In this document: positions 13,786-64,000 of the stretch, in pieces
Layout: each line of letters opens with the position of its first letter
Position numbering within the stretch: position 1 is the first letter of the stretch
Source: Amorphochlora amoebiformis
Lineage: Eukaryota > Cercozoa > Chlorarachniophyceae
NCBI GenBank assembly: GCA_054601695.1
Contig: BAAHQB010000016.1
Span: forward strand, 372,001-436,000
Direction of reading: 5' to 3'
DNA: 64,000 nucleotides
The notes under the pieces: generated by a model
Database searches by the model: none
The model's input: only the letters and a program-made list of their open reading frames with translations
What the model was told of the DNA's origin: nothing
Made by a program: the position numbers and the translations under genes

Positions 13786-14541
13786 GTAATATAATATACG
13801 TACATATATATATATATATATATATACATACATATATATATATATATATATTGTATATATATCCATATATTGAAATATATAAATATGGATATCAAATTTT
13901 ATTTAACCACCTCTGCATGGTCGTAGATGATAAAATGTTGGTTGTCTGAATGCTCGACATAGACCGATAGGTCAATCTTATCTCCATACTGTGTTCCCGC
14001 ACACCCCACGTCCCCAGCACGTACAAATCCGCCAGAAAAACAAGTTGATTCAGAGATATCAGCACTTCAAATGATGTTTCAGGCCCCTGGTGGATGAGGG
14101 CACATAGAAAGACTGAGATATGGTTTATACATTGTCAGGCAACAAACCTCAGGACCCAAGGTAAAGTGCGTTCCCGTTGACGTGAATCGTGGGATGGTCA
14201 GGTTGCCGTACAAACGCGAGAACTCGGCCTTTGTCCAACGGTCGAACGCCTTCCAGCTCTCGGTTAGTCCCGTTAGGATCTAAAATGAAAGGGACGTTCA
14301 ATGTATTTCTGTGGAGTGCACCATACGTGAAACTGCATATTAGAAGAATAGGCGGGCCGGAAAAGCAAATTGTGAGTAGAAGGAAATATTCGAGTACCAC
14401 AGGCTCATGTGAAACTTTCTCGAGCCAAACTTTGTAGTTGAGGCTTTTTCCATCAACTCTCGCAATGTTGCAAAATCCTGAGGCCTTAGTGAGGCTGATC
14501 GTGGTCCCCAGGAGCCCAATAAGCAGGGGACACCTCTTCAT
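4953..14541 (-). CDS. Secreted/ER JmjC (cupin-8) - ankyrin - EF-hand protein with C-terminal RDEL, 19 exons, 514 aa
   Basis: Exons, 5' to 3': 14398-14541, 14148-14279, 13911-13988, 13070-13126, 12861-12929, 12415-12471, 12148-12187, 11501-11592, 11215-11311, 11049-11079, 10687-10813, 9618-9671, 9458-9502, 9232-9306, 8136-8206, 7625-7692, 6707-6775, 6284-6355, 4953-5119. Phases agree throughout; 1545 nt. Residues 1-22 form a signal peptide ([20 protein letters not shown]). Residues 30-255 are JmjC/cupin-8-like: [19 protein letters not shown], then [31 protein letters not shown] and WWHATCN (His226 as distal metal ligand, Lys171 as likely 2-oxoglutarate contact). Residues 266-426 are about five ankyrin repeats ([39 protein letters not shown]). 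Residues 456-467 are a canonical EF-hand loop, [12 protein letters not shown]. The protein ends in RDEL, a KDEL-type ER retrieval signal. Signal peptide plus RDEL predicts an ER-lumen protein, as is JMJD8 in animals. Where the first metal-binding His is expected there is Gln157 (FQRH), so activity is uncertain. The start was chosen at the signal peptide; the frame stays open upstream to 14694. The promoter is shared with the LHCII gene. Confidence 0.87.
7021..7160 (+). repeat. Interstitial TTAGGG array
   Basis: Runs of GTTAGGGTTAGGG with degenerate units (GTTACGGCTAG, GTTGAGG) lie in an intron of the JmjC gene. On the sense strand of that gene they read CCCTAA, so they place CTAAC-type sequence in the pre-mRNA. 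Confidence 0.85.
7339..7465. repeat. Polypurine tract in an intron
   Basis: An A/G-only run begins with seven GA units and continues as GGAGAGAGGAGGATGAGAG-type sequence. It is pyrimidine-rich on the sense strand of the JmjC gene and lies between two telomere-like arrays in the same intron. Confidence 0.75.
7475..7612 (-). repeat. Degenerate interstitial CCCTAA array
   Basis: Units of ACCCTAACC, GCCTAACCC and AGCCCTAACCC lie in the same intron as the TTAGGG array at 7021-7160 but in the opposite orientation, here G-rich strand first. This mirrors the pair at 2880-3375. Confidence 0.75.
9083..9249 (-). repeat. 100-bp-period duplication that copies an exon end and its splice donor
   Basis: Positions 9083-9149 and 9183-9249 are the same 67 bases with one difference (T versus C). 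The copy nearer 9249 contains the last 18 coding bases (9232-9249) of an ankyrin exon and its GTTATT donor. The other copy places the same exon end and donor 100 nt further into the intron. An extension of 100 nt would shift the frame, so the second donor is probably silent. Confidence 0.9.
12680..12788. repeat. Polypyrimidine tract in an intron
   Basis: A C/T run (TCCCTCTCCCGTCTCCTTCC and similar) on the plus strand, purine-rich on the sense strand of the JmjC gene. No coding frame is visible. Confidence 0.7.
13489..13890. repeat. Diverging local tandem duplication
   Basis: The piece TACACCATGCATATGAAATA occurs at 13494 and again at 13675 (offset 181), and TTGAAATATATAAATATGGA at 13642 and 13870 (offset 228). 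The spacing is filled by (TA)n arrays of different length. This intron therefore grew by at least two segmental duplications plus microsatellite expansion. Confidence 0.8.
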
Positions 14542-14741
14542 TCTAGTGGCAGAGTGGGACGTCGGCAGGACTGATAATGTCAGTAATAACAATCTCCATA
14601 AATCTCCAGAGTCCTTAAGAGATCTCGAAGGATCTGACACGTGTCGATCCAATATCCCCCGGGGAACCCCTGCCGGCGCTTTGGTATATGCCAAAGAGGA
14701 GTCGCTCTTTCGACGCCCCTAAGTATCCCAATAGTCAAGCC
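14542..14741. promoter_or_regulatory. Divergent promoter of the JmjC and LHCII genes, with a palindromic G-box
   Basis: Only 200 nt separate the two opposing start codons, so both promoters and 5' leaders must fit here. GACACGTGTC at 14636-14645 is a perfect 10-base palindrome around the G-box core CACGTG, a bZIP/bHLH site often found in light-regulated promoters. Because it is palindromic it presents the same face to both genes. No clear TATA box is seen. Regulatory function is inference. Confidence 0.6.
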
Positions 14742-15878
14742 ATGTACACCGCCGTCCCCGCTCCCAAAGGGTCCTACTCGAAGCTCGCCATCTCTGTGGC
14801 TGCAAACTGCGCCCTCGCCGTCGTCCTTGCTGGCGTCTGCGTCCGCACTTCAGGTACGTGAGATTCTACATCTGAGAAAAGCAAAACAGCCGCCAGTCCG
14901 CATGTGCGTGGTTTTCAGTTGCGTGTCTTGTTTTTAGCTGTGGGCACTGGCATCGTCGCTAACCCTGCTGCTTCGATGAAGGTCGCTCCTCGCACCTCCG
15001 TTAAGCAGGCCCTCAACCGCGGTAACCTAAATAATGAAGTGGCGTCAGATCGCGTATCATCTTACTCTTTTCGTTCCCCAGCCGCTTCCCACCCTGCGGC
15101 CAAGGCCAAGTTCGAGGCCCTTGTCAACGCTGGCACCATCATGAAGAAGATAGCTGACATTGATGGTGTTTTCAACGTCGAGGAGATGGCTCGCGAGACC
15201 GCGTGTGTCATGGGCGTTAAGAACGCTTGCAACGTTGAGTGGTATGGACCTAACCGTCCCAAGTACCTCGGCCCCTTCCAGTCTTACACCCCCTCTTACC
15301 TCACCGGTGAGTTCCCGGGAGATTACGGATGGGATTCTGCTGGACTTTCTGCCGATCCTGTGACCTTCAAGGGATACCGTGAAACTGAGGTCATCCACGG
15401 CCGCTGGGCCATGCTTGGCGCTCTCGGCTGCATCTTCCCTGAGGTCCTTAACAGTGCTGGCTTCAACCTTCCCGTTTGGTTCAAGGCTGGTGGAACCATC
15501 TTCGACCAGGGAATCGACTACCTTGGCAACCCCAACCTCATCCACGCCCAATCTGCTCTTGCCGTCCTTTCTGCCCAGGTGGTTCTTATGGGTGCTTCTG
15601 AAGCTTACCGCTTCAACGGCGGCCCGCTCGGAACTGACAAAGACATTCTTTACCCCGGTGGAGCTCTCGATCCTCTTGGATTTGCTAAAGACGCTAACAA
15701 GGTTGCTGAGCTCAAGGTTAAGGAGGTCAAGAACGGTCGTCTCGCTATGATGGCTATGCTTGGATACTACGTTCAGGCTATCGCTACCGGCAAGGGTCCT
15801 CTCGAGAATCTCACTGGCCACATCGCTGATCCGACTCACGTCAACGGATTCGCTTTTGCCACCGAGTTCACCCCGTAA
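14742..15878 (+). CDS. LHCB: Light-harvesting chlorophyll a/b-binding protein, LHCII type, with bipartite plastid leader
   Basis: Exons 14742-14853, 14938-15021 and 15082-15878 (TAA) give 330 residues; both introns are GT-AG, phase 1. The protein binds chlorophyll a/b and carotenoid in the thylakoid and feeds the photosystems. Helix B has E168-x-x-H171-x-R173-WAMLGALG; helix A has E280-x-x-N283-x-R285-LAM. Gln222, Gln297 and His312 sit where LHCII has chlorophyll ligands. W119-Y-G-P-N-R124 is the WYxxxR motif used in trimer formation and phosphatidylglycerol binding. [20 protein letters not shown] and ADP are textbook green LHCII blocks. Residues 15-36 ([20 protein letters not shown]) form a hydrophobic signal-peptide-like segment, followed by an Arg/Lys/Ser/Ala stretch that would act as transit peptide, as expected for a plastid inside the endomembrane system. 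Residues 66-117 form a longer spacer before the mature core than I would expect. GC-rich third positions contrast sharply with the surrounding AT-rich introns. It is divergent from the JmjC gene and convergent with the coiled-coil gene. Confidence 0.96.
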
Positions 15879-16453
15879 ATTTCAAGTCTATACGTTGGCA
15901 AATTTGGTGCTTGGGACAGTTGGTCCCCTCTTCGCGGAGTACCTTGTAGGTAGGAATTGAATTAATATTTTGTCTTTTGTAATTCGATTCTCATCAACGG
16001 ATACGAACGCATTCGTTCCATGGCCACCACCTTAAACTAGTTGAACGATTAACTTAATGCTGGAATAGATTAATTTCTAGAATTTGTCCACCCAAACTCC
16101 ACATAAATTAATGTATCGCGTATCGGATTAAAACGTTAACCTAATAACCTAGATAACTAATATTATAGCGATAGTTCCACCAACCATCTAGACTAGTAGA
16201 TCTACTGGCTAGACTAGCTACATGCGATCTGACATGGTAAGGCTAGAATGTACATGTAGTCTGGATATTATAGCCTAGTAGTATTAGTAGCTATATAGCT
16301 AGTATTATATAGATTATACTATAGTACCAGTGTAGTAGGTTAACTGTTTAGTCGGATCGATCTGTTACTATATTTTCTAGTGTGTATCTAGTGTATATGT
16401 ATATAACTTGATCATAACTAGATAAGTAGATATCGATATCTAGTATGCCACAG
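15879..16453. terminator. Convergent 3' spacer, CTAG-rich
   Basis: This lies between the LHCII stop and the stop of the coiled-coil gene. From about 16035 to 16470 there are about 16 CTAG tetranucleotides (pieces such as ATCTAGACTAGTAGATC), roughly ten times the random expectation. The first 150 nt after the LHCII stop lack the motif. The other convergent spacer, at 4553-4952, has the same property. Confidence 0.6.
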
Positions 16454-56348
<39,895 letters not shown>

Positions 56349-56752
56349 CCTTCTACTTCACCCCGCAGTTTGCGGTTTTCCCAAAAGTTTCGAGAATGAG
56401 ATGCTAAATTTAGCACCTTCGGAAGGAATTTGCCTAAGGAGGAGCCAGATAGGCGATCTCCACTCGTCCTGCTCGCTTGGTTGGACCAGTCTTGGTTATG
56501 GGGGGTGACGACTCGCCTTGATTTTTGCGATGTCGGGACCCAGGAACGTGACATGTCCGGGACAACTGTGTAAAGGCACACGTGCAGTGACGTGTATTTC
56601 TACGTGACACAGTGACATGCCTGTGTGACACTGTGACATTTATAGCCCTTCAAAGATCGGAGCTCTGGTTCCCGCCGACGAAGCCTGGTTCCCGCCGACG
56701 CTTCGAAGCCTACCGTCTTTTCTTCACCCACGTTCTCCGAGAGTGAAGAAAA
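56349..56752. promoter_or_regulatory. Divergent promoter of the coiled-coil and PDZ genes, with a GTGAC cluster
   Basis: There are 404 nt between opposing start codons. From about 56546 to 56640 the pentamer GTGAC occurs six times (for example CAGTGACGTG and ACGTGACACAGTGACATG), together with one CACGTG at 56579-56584. Clustered TGACRTG-like sites suit bZIP factors. The same text resembles the middle part of the dispersed tRNA-headed elements (TGTGTGACATGGC), so the cluster may be derived from such an element. A direct repeat TGGTTCCCGCCGACG occurs twice at about 56660-56700, near the PDZ gene. Confidence 0.5.

Positions 56753-64000
<7,248 letters not shown>

Noticed and set aside
14149-14694. 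Continuous 181-codon minus-strand frame read as one exon
   Set aside because: Its middle reads through an intron (14280-14397). Splicing restores the JmjC text [12 protein letters not shown], whereas read-through shifts the frame and ends early.
15057-15839. 260-codon open frame antisense to the LHCII gene
   Set aside because: It lies exactly opposite the strongly conserved LHCII exon and results from GC-rich third positions there; its translation shows no family features.

Overview
Organism. This is nuclear DNA of an intron-rich eukaryote that probably carries a secondary green plastid. The best-conserved gene (14742-15878, +) is a chlorophyll a/b-binding LHCII protein, not a fucoxanthin or peridinin type. 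It starts with a hydrophobic signal-peptide-like segment followed by a basic, Ser/Ala-rich stretch, which looks like a bipartite leader for a plastid reached through the ER. With TTAGGG-type interstitial repeats and extreme intron density, a chlorarachniophyte (Rhizaria) is my first guess. This is an inference from one gene; other secondary green algae are not excluded.

Layout. About 87% of the window is intron or spacer, dominated by (TA)n arrays, and most long open frames are Tyr/Ile translations of these arrays. I built gene models by hand from short open blocks bounded by AG and GT (rarely GC), requiring splice phases to match at every junction. Five genes result, in strictly alternating orientation: (1) 615-4552 +, 9 exons, unknown 217-residue protein; (2) 4953-14541 -, 19 exons, 514-residue ER-lumen-type JmjC/ankyrin/EF-hand protein ending in RDEL; (3) 14742-15878 +, 3 exons, LHCII; (4) 16454-56348 -, 68 exons, about 1304-residue coiled-coil protein with a C2-like C-terminus; (5) 56753 to beyond the window end, +, at least 14 exons, PDZ/coiled-coil/SH3-like protein. 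The spliced length of each complete model is a multiple of three, an independent check on the phase chain.

Spacing. Genes sit close together (200-575 nt) although their introns are huge. Pairs 2/3 and 4/5 are head to head and share short promoters that each contain CACGTG. Pairs 1/2 and 3/4 are tail to tail, and both convergent spacers are unusually dense in the tetranucleotide CTAG. Introns hold telomere-like repeats in both orientations, polypurine tracts, local tandem duplications that copied parts of exons, and a dispersed family with a tRNA-like head (three copies, two of them inverted to each other).

Function. The genes do not form an obvious pathway. The LHCII serves the plastid antenna. 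The JmjC protein is probably an ER-resident, calcium-binding relative of the JMJD8-like cupins. The coiled-coil gene and the PDZ gene, which share a promoter, look like structural or scaffold proteins. I saw no tRNA or rRNA genes, CRISPR arrays, or bacterial, viral or toxin genes.
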